Assembly (NCBI GenBank): GCA_948567375.1
Contig: OX419757.1
Location: forward strand, 17,560,974 to 17,624,973
Length of the DNA: 64,000 nucleotides
Direction of reading: 5' to 3'
DNA from: Lunularia cruciata
Taxonomy: Eukaryota > Streptophyta > Marchantiopsida > Lunulariales > Lunulariaceae
Below, piece by piece: positions 22,653-35,502 of the stretch. Both the position numbers and the translations under genes were made by a program. Each line of letters starts with the position of its first letter. Positions within the stretch are counted from its first letter, which is position 1. The notes beneath the pieces are model-generated. The model ran no database searches. It was not told the DNA's origin and saw only the letters and a program-made list of their open reading frames with translations.

Positions 22653-25600
22653 CTACTTGATGTCCATAATCTTGATGACTGATGCTGCACCGATACGATG
22701 AAGAGCCACAATAGCATCTCCGTGCTGGCAAAGATTCGTCTTCAAAGCGTAACCGATTGCAGCGTTGAGTATCTCATCCGTAGTATCAGAGTCAGTTGCT
22801 TTGGCTGCACCTTCCGCAAGAAGGGGAATCAATCCTCGACAAACAAGACTGTGACGAGCAGGTGCTTCCTCACTAAGCTCCCAGGTCAGGCTATCTGTTG
22901 TCATTACTGGTACTGCAACTGATAGGATTGGAACAGATGGACGGTACTTCGCCACAAGTTTTGCTGTACTTCCACCTCGTGTGAGCACAATAATCAAAGT
23001 CGCTCGTACTTTGTTAGCAGTTCGAACTGCGGAAGACGCCAGACTTTCCAATGGGGTCATTGGAAGTGGTGCTGATTTCATTACGCTCTTGAAAATAGCA
23101 TCGTAGTCAAGAGATGCCTCCGCTTCACGACAGATGGCAGCCATGATTTTCACAGCATGCTCCGGGTATGCACCTGCTGCTGTTTCTCCACTCAACATAA
23201 CAGCATCTGTTCCGTCCAATACTGCATTAGCTACATCTGTGGCCTCTGCCCTCGTTGGACGGGGTGACTTTATCATAGACTCGAGCATTTGCGTCGCAGT
23301 AACCACAGGTTTGCCTGCTGAATTACATTTAAAAATCATCATCTTCTGCGCCAGGAAAATTTTCTCTGTAGGAATCTCCATCCCAAGATCTCCCCTGGCA
23401 ACCATGATACCGTCACTCTCTCTCAAGATGTCATCGAAGTTGACGAGGCCTTCCTGGCTCTCAACCTGCCCATTGACCGCATGCAAGATGAGTTCGACGT
23501 AGGTGCCAGGAAGTGTAAATTAGAAGGAGCCTCAGAGCGAAATGAACCATCCACAGACAACGCAGTAACTACCAAAATCAAGGTCATGAAAAGTACATAA
23601 TCTTGTTCAAATGTCAAAAGTAAATATTTTAAGTGCAATTATTCATATCCATTCTCCTGACTCGCAATCACACTTGTGCTCCTCGTTGCATATTATAGTA
23701 CTCTTAGACTCTGTGTAGACGTTAGCAATAGAAAGTTCCTTCTAGTCGTCTAGCGATAGAGAAAGAGATAATCTCTAAGAACCTTCAGAAGTGAGATGCA
23801 GAGTAGAATACGTCGGGAAAGTCTGACATGGAACAGTTAGAGAATTGTGATTTTTAAGAATCATCCATCAAGGAAATTATAAGCTCTGTCAGATGACGGG
23901 AGAAACCAGTGAAGTAGCTCCTTTTGGTAGTAATCTTAAGTTTACATTATCAAGACGCAACTACTTTGGAAACGGATAAGGTAGGAAAATCTATTTCTGT
24001 CCAACCGATACGTTTTACGACTAGTGAACTCCTCGAGTTGAAAAGGACCCATCTTTATGCATCTCTTTGGTCGACGGCATACGCAACAGACATTTGACTG
24101 GCATTGTGTACTAATCATTTATAGTTCATGAATTTTAGCTGCGCCCCATGAGGTGAGAGTCTGACTCACAAGATTTACGGGTTCCAAATAACGTAGTCAT
24201 CTGCCACTACCCGCGAATTACAAATGCGGCTGACTGGCTGATACAGAGGACACTGATTGGGTCCAGAGACGCCCAGTATTCCCAAGAATGATAATTCCTT
24301 CTTGTCGGGAGACCGGAACTAATGTCATATTTAAGATGAACTGGAGTCCGCAGATTTATAATATCTTTAAACTGATAGGTAGATCCAACAATTCTACCGA
24401 GGGAAGACTATACGCAGAAAGATGACTATTCATAATTAGTTCAAACCCGTATTCCCCAAAGATTGTGTGTTGGATTTGCTGGACGCGGAAGGCAGAGGAA
24501 TCGGAGAGAATTTCATTTATAGACTCTTTAGAAATAAATGTTAACAAGATTCAGACATTAGTTGGAAAATAGTATGGAATGGGCCTACCACCAAAACTGC
24601 ATTCAGAGTTAGGAGCAACTTCGAGTACCTTTGAAATGATGTGAATAGTTTTGGCGTGCGGCCCCAGAAGCTCCTTGATCGTCACTACGTCAGATCCCTT
24701 GCGCACAAAAGAAGCAGCAATAAAGTCGATCTTGTTTGCAACACCCCATATCAGAATGTCGTCCTCGTCTTTCTTGGTAAAGGTAGGCAGGTCGACAACA
24801 ACACCGGGCAAATTACAATTTTTCCTTTCACCAAGCGTTGCTGAATTTTCACATTTGCATTTCACTTTTCCACCAGCTACGTCGCATTCCAGTACTGTCA
24901 AGGTGATACTTCCATCTGCAATTAGAATCGCGTTACCAGGTTGAACGTGTTCTGCCAGCTTTTTGTAGCTCAGAGCGATCGTATTTTCATCACCCTTGAC
25001 TTCGTAATCAGTAGTGAGCGTGATCTCGTTCCCCTTGATAATTTGAACCGGGTGTCCATCTTTCAACATCCCAGTACGAATCTCTGGACCCTATCCATCG
25101 AATGGCATATTTTAGAATACTTTCGAGGTTACTGTGCAAACTCACAACAGGAGACTAAATAAGGCATGCCAGGAGATGAGGAGAAAAGGACATGCTGTAC
25201 CTCTGCTACACCTACTGATTTCAAACAAAATGAAGAGTCAATTACCAGAAAAACGCCGCAATAAGAAGTATGTGCGTACCCGTAGTACTAAGGGAAAGAC
25301 CCCGAGAAGAAAAGACTGAGGGAAAAATAAATATTGTGCATGCCGAAATCGATGAAATATAATAACTAATCTGTATAAGCAAAATCATTAAGAAGAAATG
25401 CCTTGGTAATTTTCTCAAGCCCTGACAGTGAACATTCAATTGTATGGACTCCGGGCAAAAATAGAAGTCAAGCTGGTCCCAAAACCTCCATCTTTATCTT
25501 TAGTCGAATGCAGAGCCAACATAATCGGTCATCTCTACAAGGTAGTTGAACATCGACAAAACGGACGTAGAAACGAAGCAAATCTCGAGCTTACTCTTAT

Positions 25601-26188
25601 AGCGCTGACAGAGAAGTTCCATAACTACACGGCAGCTTCCGAAAACTGTCGTCTTAAATACCTTCGAAGCTAAGGTCTTAGGACAGGAGAAAAGAGGAAG
25701 AAAAGTAGCACACATAAGTATCTTTCTACGCGATTCGCTTCCCTATTTGGACGGAGGGAGAACCTAATATCAAACTTAAGAAAGTAGACTTTCAGGTGAT
25801 AGTTGGCAACTCCAACACATGGCAGCACGCAACTCGGGAGCCGCGTAGCATTAAAAACATGCAAGCAAGCACCCAACCAGCACGTACGAAGCACAAATAT
25901 TTCCCACGAATATAGATTAGTGACTCAAACCTTGGTATCGAGAAGAACGGCGCACATAATCTGCGTATTGGACATAGCTTGTTTCAGATTTTCCAGCGTT
26001 TCCTGATGATATTCATACGACCCATGCGAGAAATTGAACCTGGCCACATTCATTCCTGCTCGCAGCATCTTCTCCAAAATCTCCACATCGCGCGACTTCG
26101 GTCCCAAAGTACAGATAATCTTAGTCTTCGGCAGCCTCCTCGACTCCGGACTTTCTTTGAGGATCGAATCAATATCAATTGTGGCCAT
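22653..26188 (-). CDS. Cytosolic pyruvate kinase (3 exons, 510 residues)
   Basis: Catalyses phosphoenolpyruvate + ADP to pyruvate + ATP, the last step of glycolysis, in the cytosol. Exons on the minus strand: 26188-25931 (residues 1-86), 25090-24629 (87-240), 23465-22653 (241-510 and TAG). Both introns (840 and 1163 bp) have GT-AG ends and fall between codons. The total of 510 residues equals the usual plant cytosolic isoform. Landmarks: PKTKIICTLGP (20-30), RFNFSHG (50-56, cation/nucleotide site), LDTK|GPEIRTG across intron 1, ISKVES with the catalytic Lys at 240 right at intron 2, MVARGDLGMEIP (261-272, metal site), TQMLESMIKSPRPTRAE, and VLTRGGSTAKLVAKYRP. No transit peptide is seen, which separates it from plastid isoforms. 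ATG at 26188 (MATIDIDSILKE) matches family N-termini; an in-frame ATG at 26215 would add nine residues. All key residues are intact. Confidence 0.96.
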
Positions 26189-28349
26189 CTTGCCACCAAA
26201 AACTAAGGGACACAAGACAGGACTCGGAGTCTGAGACTCCTCTTCTACTCCTTATCGTTCTGTCCCAGCAATCGACCAATCAGTCAAACCCTCCCTCTCT
26301 CCTCGCAAGTCTCCAGAATTGCTTGCGATCAATCGTTCGATCTGATCTGCCCTATTAGGACTGTCGTGAATGACAATTACCACCACTGCTGATCCTGCTT
26401 CTTCTTCCTTGTTTCCTGTCAAGTGTCTCCCTCCCTCCGTCGACTCAGATCTTCCTTCCTTCCCTTCCCTTCCCAGACTCACCTGCCCGACTTCCGCAAA
26501 TCGAAGAGCCTTTGTTCCTTGACTGTTGTCTCATTGCGACTCCTTGTCGTCGACCGTCGCATCTGCAACTGAACCACTCCTTTGTCTCGGGGGATGCCTT
26601 CCAACCCCTAGTGCGCACTCTAAATGGACGCATTGCGCACTGATCGCAATAATTCCTCCACTGCACGGCAGTATACGTTCTCTCGTCGTCTCTTGTCTCT
26701 CTCGCTTGCGCTTTCTTTGAGCCCTTGCTCCTCATCGGAAAGGACAGCTCTTCTCCCGGCCGTCCACCCTTTACGTCGAATTATCCACAGTCGACCAGGT
26801 TCCAGGAACCCTGCCTGCCTTTTCGTTGAAGAACATATGAGTTGCATTTCAGTATTTTACTGTGCATTGGGAATCGGAGTAAAGCCGACGGCTCCCACGT
26901 GGGCCTGTTGCCTCACTTTACATTAACTCTGTCCGATAAAGACTGTCCTCCTGCTTTGGCCTCTAGCGGACCGTCGCGGACTGATTGCTGCTCCTTGTGT
27001 GTGGTCTCGGCGCACGCTCCGTAGCTCCGGTCGCTGAAATCAAACGGGCAATCAATTCCCCGGATACCGCCGGGGGAATGACCTCCCGGCGGCATCCAGG
27101 GCAGACCCGGCAGATAGAGTAGTGTATTTCATTCTGAGAACTTGCAGACATTCCGGTTTCTAGAAGATATCTGTCGCGTAACAAGCTCCGGCTTTCCCCG
27201 GCGATCTCCCCATCCCTGGAACATGACGAAATTTACCCGGGAAATACCCGTAATCTGAAGACTTTTCCCCCATCGTATGCACTGTAGGTTCTCGAGGGAG
27301 GGAGGGCTCGGACATTAGATAGAATCCATGATTGCAGTTTTTCAGAATTCCAGGTAGAAACATGCGGTGACGGTTTCTTAGCTTGTCTTGCGCCAGTGGA
27401 GCTTTGACCTTCCAGAATGGAAACATCAAACTCATGGACTTCTCTAGCCCCGGGGTAAGAAGAGCGCACAGTCAGCTAAACCCAGTAGTGCTGTGCTGTA
27501 GATCCGTGGTGTGTTGTTGATCTACCTCGCGTTTCTTGTTAATGACTCGGCTTAAGTATCAGGAGCTGTTCATGAGCGAGATCAGTCCAATCCCGATTGT
27601 GTGGAGAACATCTCTGTGCTGAATAAACAATTGTCTCATTAGGAGACTTGATAGTCGATGGAGGTTACTCAATGCAGAAAATGAACTGATTGTATTTAAG
27701 TAGGGAATGTGACAGTTTGAATCCAATGTTGAGAGTGGTATCTACAGTGGCATGAGGGAAAGATGTAATATTCTTTAACAGGAGAATACAACTGTGACAG
27801 CTTAAAATTTCTCCACGTTAGCAACTTCTTGACAAGAAAGATGCCAATAAAGAGAACTTGTGTACATTAAGGAGTTTGTGTACAAGATAGGTTGATTACC
27901 ACATCTGGTAAATCCTGACTCAACCCGACTGGATACCAGAGAGATTTAGTGGAAACTAATATCTGTCTCCTTCCGGTATGGATCTTGGCCAACTTCCCTT
28001 ACGTCTTGCGGAGCCAGTTACTGAAGAGATAATTTTGTCCAGCTACGTAGATCTTTTGGTTAAAAAATTATCTGAAAACTGACATACAATGGTTCCTACG
28101 GCCTAGACGTTTCACGGACGTAACCTTTGGATAGTCCTTGGCACTAGTAGGCCCTAAAAACTTCGCGACGGATAAAACAGTTTCTGGATTTACGTCATGA
28201 GACCCAACCAGTATTAGCTGTCAGAATGCAATATGAAATAGCATAACCAAACAGCAGTCCTGATTTTTCAAGGTTTGCATAAAATTAGTCGAAATGACAC
28301 TTCATATTTGTACAGCAGGTCTAATGTCTAATTTTTTCAAGAACTTACC
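26189..28349. other. Promoter and intergenic region of pyruvate kinase
   Basis: 2.2 kb between the stop of the S1-protein gene and the pyruvate kinase start, both transcribed leftwards. About 26390-26480 is strongly pyrimidine-rich on the plus strand (purine-rich in the transcript sense) and may be 5' UTR. A CCAAT motif is on the plus strand near 26275. Open frames on both strands at 26250-27470 look like chance in GC-rich DNA. Confidence 0.5.
26896..26901. promoter_or_regulatory. G-box CACGTG in a 10-bp palindrome
   Basis: CCCACGTGGG at 26894-26903, about 0.7 kb upstream of the pyruvate kinase start. Palindromic G-boxes bind plant bZIP and bHLH factors; function here is not shown. Confidence 0.35.
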
Positions 28350-31300
28350 TCAATTATCCTGCACCATGCAGTCCCGAATGAAGTCCTTCATCCCTTCTCG
28401 GTCCACGGAGGTCTGCACCAAAACCTGCAAAACAGCAGAAGGTAAGTAAGCGCATGCCTTTCTATCCAAAACCTTGAATGCTCGGTACATGCTCGTGTAT
28501 TCGTAGCATATCATAGACACGGGACCGAAAAGACCTTCACCATCTTCTTTTGAGAAAGAAGATAAAACCTTTCAAACCTAAGTTTCGGAAAGGTCAATGA
28601 TGATTGTTGGATTACCTCCTGAACTTCATTGCCGAACCGAGCTAGCAATTTGTACCCGTTATCTAGTGGACCTGAAAGATATATCTACAGGATCCCACAA
28701 ACAGGAAAACATTAGAAGCAGAGGGAGGTTTAGATCTCACTTTAAGTGCAGTGAACTGCTTGAATTTTGTGCATCGAGATGTTTCAAGGACGGAACCTTC
28801 TTAGCATGATGAGCCAGGAAATATCACTACTCAAATACTTCCAAGTAATTTTCTTTGCAAGCATGTGTTGCAATATCCAAAATACTAATAATATGCCTAG
28901 ATCGAGTAAGGAGGATAACACAAGCGTACTCTGATATCCAGAAAGAGCACCCTACCTGAAAAGCTGGTGCCAATGCAGAACCGCGGACTCTCCGGCCATT
29001 GCTTACAGCGGCAATTTCAGGGATGTTTCCAAGCCTGTTAACAAAACCGTTCAGTTCTTTGTTCATTTCCACCTGAAAGTCGCAAATTGTCTGTATCTGT
29101 CAGTGTTGATTTCTTGGCTTGTTCTTTGCAATGATTGGTAGAGCCACTGCAACTATTTTTGAAGGGCGTCTGACCTAAGACTTCACTTTAGAGATGAAAG
29201 GAAATATTTGACGAGTGGACTAGGCAAGTGATTGAAGTGATTGTCCCAGCTACAGCACAAGACACATCATAGACCTGTATCAGACTGATTACTCGGTGTT
29301 CAACTTTGGATCAGAAAAGATCTAGGTTGAAAAGTCTAGAAACGATCGCCACAAAGGTTCAAGATGCGTACATTGGGCTCAGTTTCCGCATCCATAGGAG
29401 GACCGACCACTTCAGTATCCGTAGAAATCAGTGATTCGAGTGTTTCAAGCAGTGGATCAGGCTGCAAAATTGCAGTAGACATGGAGAAACAGTGGGCGGC
29501 AGCTTAGCATTAATTCGACCCCAGGCAAAGCAACCTGCTACTCGAGCAATGATGAAAAATATTCTTCTTGTTAATCGAATTCTCCGACAAGGACGAAATA
29601 GATGAACGAATCTCATTCTTAAGCAATCTTTTACCATGTAAAATGATTTCCTCTCAGCATACCTGCATCAGTTTCAGTGACAAATTTATACGCTGTAGAA
29701 ATCTATCCAACTTGCACACCTTCACTTTTACCTCCTGTACATAAAAACGATCATTAACTTCTACAATATACATTCATATATACCGGCAAATGAAACAAAG
29801 AAGACCATCACCCTCACAAGATTTATACAATGAAGATGATTTTAACAATCCGAGGCCTCCAGTTCCTAGTAAGGACTTGCCGGTCAGAAGGTTCTAAGGT
29901 CCCCAACTTCCTACTGGCTCGGTAAACACGTCAGAGCCTCTAAAAGCCGCCCAGGTCGTGAAGTGCACCTGGCCAACTTGTAGAACAGATAACGGATCTG
30001 TATTCCTGTTCCATGAGATCTCTGAACTGTGAATTAGAGCTGGCACTCCTTGTAACTGAAGATAAACAACGGTACGTAAGTAGGCATACTAACTCTCCAA
30101 AATTTCTGACTTTTAACCAGCGGAGTCATCGATTTAAAACGCTTTCGATTTCGCTTTAAAGAAGACATAAAAATTTCTCATAGACAAACATGAAACATGA
30201 AGCGTGTTCATCTTTGAATAGACATCGGTTCTATTTATAGCAACCAGATACGTACGTTTCCCACCATGTAAGAATGGGAAAAGTTGCACCTAATTCCTTC
30301 TACATCTTCCAACGATAATCATATCCACTTACGTCAACAAATGCGCCGAAGGTGGTAATTTTCTTCACTTCACAAGTAACTACGTCCCCCAGAGTCAGAC
30401 TTTCCTGTTCGAAGCCATAGTGTCAGCGAATAAGAATATCACATGTATTACGTTTTAAGGCTGATTTTGTCTGACCTTACTGAAGCCAATCGATGACACT
30501 AGAGTACAGCGCTTACCATTAGATTGACTTTCTTCTGCGACAATTCCTGGCCTTCGCCCTCAGCCTGCTTCTCCGATACCCGGAGTTGACGGAGTGCCCT
30601 GTCCACTGAAGTGACAATAACGTTCGCTTTCTGCAGTTGCTCTCTCGTCAGGAGATATTTAAATTTCAACTACCCCATATTTGCAAAACTTTGGCTCCGG
30701 ACACCACTATATGATTCTGTTTACGATCCTAGAGATGATTGCCTAGATTTGGATGGACAAGGTTGAGGAAGATGTTAAGGACTAAACACAATCTTCAGCT
30801 CGAAGACAACCAGAGACAAAATTATTGGAAGACACTATGTAGAATGGAGCACTTCTCTAATTGGGTTCCACTAGCCTTGTTGATAAGAGAGAGGATATAC
30901 TACAAGAACGGTAAAACAGTTTGCATATTCATACGAATTAAGTATGAATATGGAGAAGGGCCATGATCGCTATATAACCCACACTGCACTGAGTACTTGG
31001 TCAACTAAACTGCAATGCCTATAATTTACAGCAGTCGGCTCGAAATCCAAATCAACCTGCCGGAAATGCATCGTCTGAACACCAAAGTATCAGATCCTTC
31101 TTGGAATGTCACAGAAGGTAATGCAAGCACAGTGATACGGAATAACGGAGAGAACAAGCCTAAAGTTATTACCTGCCCCACGAGTAAGGATAGTTCTCGT
31201 GCTCTGTCTACTTTGAAGAGATCCAGCAGCTCCGGTTTAGCGATCTTCGAGCCTCGCTGGTCCAAAGCATTCATCAGGTCCCCAATTCTTTGAGAAGACG

Positions 31301-34300
31301 CTGAAGTTCTTTGCGTTGTCATTCCATCATAAACTTGGTCTTCTTTCTCAGATGGCTCCTTCATATTAGAATTAAATCCTCTAGTTTGCTCCCAAACAGA
31401 GAATGACATAGGTCGCCTACTTGCTGTAAGTTCGAAAGCCGGCAAAAAACCTACCAGGGAACCGAAACCGACCTACAAAGGCCACATCAGAAAATTCCTA
31501 TGAGCATACCCCTAAGCGTTGTCGGTAAGTAAGAATACTGACTAAAAAGTGGGCGACTTATACAGCTGATCTATGTCAGTCAAGAAGCTTCGAACTTAGG
31601 AGCTTTGCAACCCGTTGAAGAATGATATTCTAGATGATGAGATGAGGACTCCGGGATTTCAGAATCAAATCTTAAAACGCAAACCCCCTATCCTATAGTC
31701 CTACTGCATACTTGATAACCTCATGAAATTTTGCGGCGACGTTTCTGGAGCTGGTAGCAGACTAGCCATAGAATTACATGGTCATTTTTTAGAGATTTTG
31801 GTTAACCAGCCGATAACTACCTTGGAGGTTGTACCCAGGCAGACCAAATTAGACGGAAGTGACAAAAAACTCGCGAAATGAGTAATAAGAAACTTACCAG
31901 CAGGCCACCCCTACCGGTGCCGATAATTTTAACTTCTTCAACAGACTTTGAGTCCCGCAAGGCTTCCGCTCGTGCCCAATCTTCATCCTCTTCTTTCTGT
32001 CGAAATGGAGGACTTAAAGCTTCAGAAAAAACTTTCCTTTACATGTATTAAAGCGGATAGCGACAACTCAAGTTACTACTCGTTTCTTGCCTCTGATTGT
32101 GCCTACTACCTTTCAGTTGTGCGGTAATACATTCTTGAGCATTCTACATACCACCAAGATAAATGTTCATGACGTCCATTTACGCTTTCTAGCAAAACAC
32201 CCGGATGCAACTGATAAAAACACTAGCGCCACCTCTTAATCATAAGATATGATATACCACTCATCAAATCCTTTCCTAGAGTCAAAGCACTAGTTAACAA
32301 AACCAAGTTTGTTCAAAGTCTAGTTATTCCTCTGTACATATAAGTATTTCTGATGTGAATTCAGCTAGTGCTTACCTTATTGGGTAGGAGTCTTTTGTCG
32401 TCAAAGGACTTTATGGCTTTCTGTAATGTATTCATAGTTGTGTTCTCTTGCGCAGCTTTATCAACGGTAAAAGCTCCAGGCGGAGCTGGTAAAGGTTTAG
32501 AGAGTTTTAGACTTGGTACAGGTTTGCGCATCTGAGACTCCTTCCTCTCTGGCATCAACCAACAACGTGAAATATGTGACTTCTCGAGCACGCGTACAAC
32601 AGTGGAATGTAAATAAAAACAATCGTGGCAACAGGTATGTCAATTAGCGCTGAGCATAGGTGAATGAAACCGTTTGAAACAATGGCAATCAAATTGGTTC
32701 TGGTTATTACCATATTATACAGTACAGCCATATTATTATTAACCAACCGTATTATATATACCATACAACCCCTTCATGTTGTCTCTAACAAACTCTCTGG
32801 GTGAGCCCTGAGTAATGAGAAGTACATCTAAACTGGGACAGATAATCAGCCAATCGGCAAGAGTTATGAAGCAGATACGAGTCTTAGAAATCCAAAGAGG
32901 ACCTCTTAAACAAAAACTTCTTCGAATCTGTGTCGCGAACCGAATTTATTGGACTCTACAAATACAATGTTAGTGCTTGTCCACTGCTTGTACAATGTCA
33001 ATTGGCTGATATTATGTAATCATATCGCCACCTCACTGTAAACTACTACATTTCAATTTAACAACTACGAACAACTCAAACTTTGAGTAAACTCAAACAT
33101 TCCTGCAAACTTTAAGAAGCTTTCTGAGCCATCAAAAAGTGATAAGAAAGGGTTGGTCAAATTGCAGATGATACATAGGAAGCTTTCCCAGAGGCACTCG
33201 GAGGTGCATCGCTGGACAACGAAATCATTTTGGTATTTGCTCCCTAAGTATTTTAGCATGGCTTATCCCCTGTGAACAGCGGGGTAAGGAAACAAGAGGC
33301 CACTTGGAAGGGCAAGGTTTGGTTGAACTGAAACACAACATGGAAGGATACGAAAAAGCCTTAAACGAAAATGAGATACTACTTATGCCCCAGTGAAGTA
33401 CCTTGTCCTCTGGTGTTGTCCTCTTCAGCTATAATCACAATCTTTTCTTGACCATCAAGTGCAGGTTGAACCGCACTTTGTTTAATCAAATCACTTTCTT
33501 GGCCCACGTTGGTAGCTTGGCTTGCTGAAGCTAAGCGAGCTCCTTCATCGTCTGGCTTCGCAGGTTGTTGTAAAGGTAAATTCGTCTTCCGCAATCTTAT
33601 TATAGGTCTCTCGGACACTACTGGTATACTGTAGTCTTCCTTAGATGGTGCGTGATCCACTATCTCGAGCACCGATGTACTCAATGCATCTAGTCCCTCG
33701 TCCGTGATAGAGGGAAAAGGACTTATATCCTCCTCGCGGTTGTCCGTCAGGCCTTCCCCTGGAATGGTCTCGTCTTCTGTTTCAATTTTCTCTTCTTCAA
33801 GTCCACTGTCCTCTAGACGGATAACCTCGTTTGGTTTCATCTCGTCCACGACCACCTTCCAATCATCTCCGTTGTTATAAGCCTCGTCAGAGATCAAGCT
33901 CTCAGATTTGCTCTTTGGCTTCAGCAAAGGTGGAGATCTAGAAAGTTTTGCTTTAGGCTTAAATGACGGTCTGGGTTGAGGACTTGCAACTTCTGCTGTT
34001 GGGAGGCTAGACAGTGTACTTGGAACTTCTGCAATTGGAAGGTCAGAAAGATTGTCGGAAGGATTTGAAATATTTGCTACAGTTGGTAGATTTGTGATAT
34101 CTGATGATTCCATCGTCGCTTCAATTAACTGCGGATTTTCTAATACAGACGGCTTCTTTTCTAAACTAGGCAGGTTAGGCTTAACCAAAGGCAGTACTGT
34201 CTTCTGGACAGAAGGGACAGGAGGTCTTCTGGAGAACTTCTCCTGCCCTGCTTGTTGCAGAGGACTGGGCTTCCCCTCCAGTAACTGCCTGAACCTTTCT

Positions 34301-35502
34301 TCGGACATATCCGAATCAGCGACTGTGGATTGAACATCTTCAACTGAAGGAGGTGTGCTAAGATCTGGTGTAGTTGAATCATCTGAGGAAGTAGGGCCAC
34401 TGATCGACGGTCTCCTTAATTGACGGTCACCAGGCCCAGGCTGCTGACTTTGCGAAAAAGAATCTGTTTTTCTCCTCATTAACATCGGAGTGATAACTGC
34501 TTTATCGGGCCTAGCAGGCGGCATGCCAACTTCAGAATCTGGCACTCGCATTGGCTTTCGCATTAAACCCTCTAATTCATATGAATCTGAAACTGCTGAC
34601 TTCTTCACACCACCAGAACCAACCGGGGGAATCACACGAATTGTTCGCATGGGTAAGGATTCCAACTCCTTGAATCCAGGAGGCCGGACTGGCGGGGATA
34701 TGAGATCAGGAACGCCTTCTTCGGGCCCCTGAAAGGAGTTATAACTTGCACTGTCTGCTTTCACCGCGGAGGGTGGTAATCTCGATGGGACCGAACGTCG
34801 AGCAGCTTGCTTCTGAAACTTGAGCTCTTTCTCCTTCTCGATCTTCACGTAAGTAAGTTCGGGATTCAATTTTTTACCAACAACCTGACTCCAGGCACAA
34901 ATTCTGTGAGAAGGACAGACATGGCAAAGCCCACAAAATCTTCTCACATTGCACCTATACTATAAGCCAGGCAGAAACTAGCTCAAAGTCCTAAACACTG
35001 ATGTAATCCCTGAGTTGAGATTTAGCGGCCTCAAACCAAATCTGATTTGGATGACGTTCTCAGGTTTTAGAGAAGTTTGTTCTTGGAGAAATTTAGAGAA
35101 ACTAGTTTGCAGCTTAGGTGGTCTGAAAAATAATATAGTGCAAAAGGATAGACAGTAGCACACTTTTGCTAGAGTAGTTTGACGATCCTCTCCCAGCAAG
35201 CGACCGAACTCCAGCTCCATCATGTCCGTTGCCTCGAGCTTTAAGTCTCCTCTTTTATTAACCAAGCCATCATCTCCGCTTCGCTCCTTTTTCGCTCTGA
35301 TGATAACTCGCCTCCTGTCTCGTCCATGTTGCTCTAACCTACTAAGTCCCAATGTCAACCCCCTGCCGCCATTCGACACATTCCTATCCTCTCGAAGCCT
35401 AGTGAGTTTGCAAGGACAGGAACGCGGGCGGATACTCCTGACTCCAAATGCTGGCGGCCTATAAAGCGCCAGTAAACGTGAATCCACGAGTGAAGAAGCC
35501 AT
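28350..35502 (-). CDS. Chloroplast S1-domain RNA-binding protein, SDP-like (13 exons, 1028 residues)
   Basis: Exons (minus): 35502-35164, 34884-33402, 32548-32376, 31996-31898, 31472-31173, 30630-30517, 30404-30333, 30055-29969, 29731-29663, 29461-29372, 29072-28956, 28684-28616, 28424-28350. All introns are GT-AG and phases fit, giving 1028 codons and TGA. Residues 1-70 are Ser/Arg-rich with few acids, a likely chloroplast transit peptide. GRLLGED...TLAK|VVGKKLNPE (about 101-122) matches the block I recall from Arabidopsis At1g12800 (SDP, S1 domain-containing protein, linked to chloroplast rRNA processing). Residues 125-640 are Pro/Ser/Glu-rich and look disordered. Two S1 domains follow: about 688-820 (EVKIIGTGRGGLL, GFGSLVGFLPAFEL) and 841-907 (GDVVTCEVKKITTFGAFVD, PALIHSSEIS). 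The C-terminus keeps the family's YKLLARFGNEVQE segment. It is longer than the Arabidopsis protein (about 770 residues), mostly in the disordered part. Exon 8 has a weak donor (GTGCAC). Confidence 0.88.

Noticed and set aside
26189-26215. Start of pyruvate kinase at the upstream in-frame ATG 26215
   Set aside because: The second ATG at 26188 gives the N-terminus and 510-residue length usual for cytosolic isoforms. The upstream one is kept only as an alternative.
26445-27435. Cluster of open frames on both strands upstream of pyruvate kinase
   Set aside because: GC-rich DNA lowers stop frequency on both strands; no domain likeness. More likely promoter and 5' UTR.
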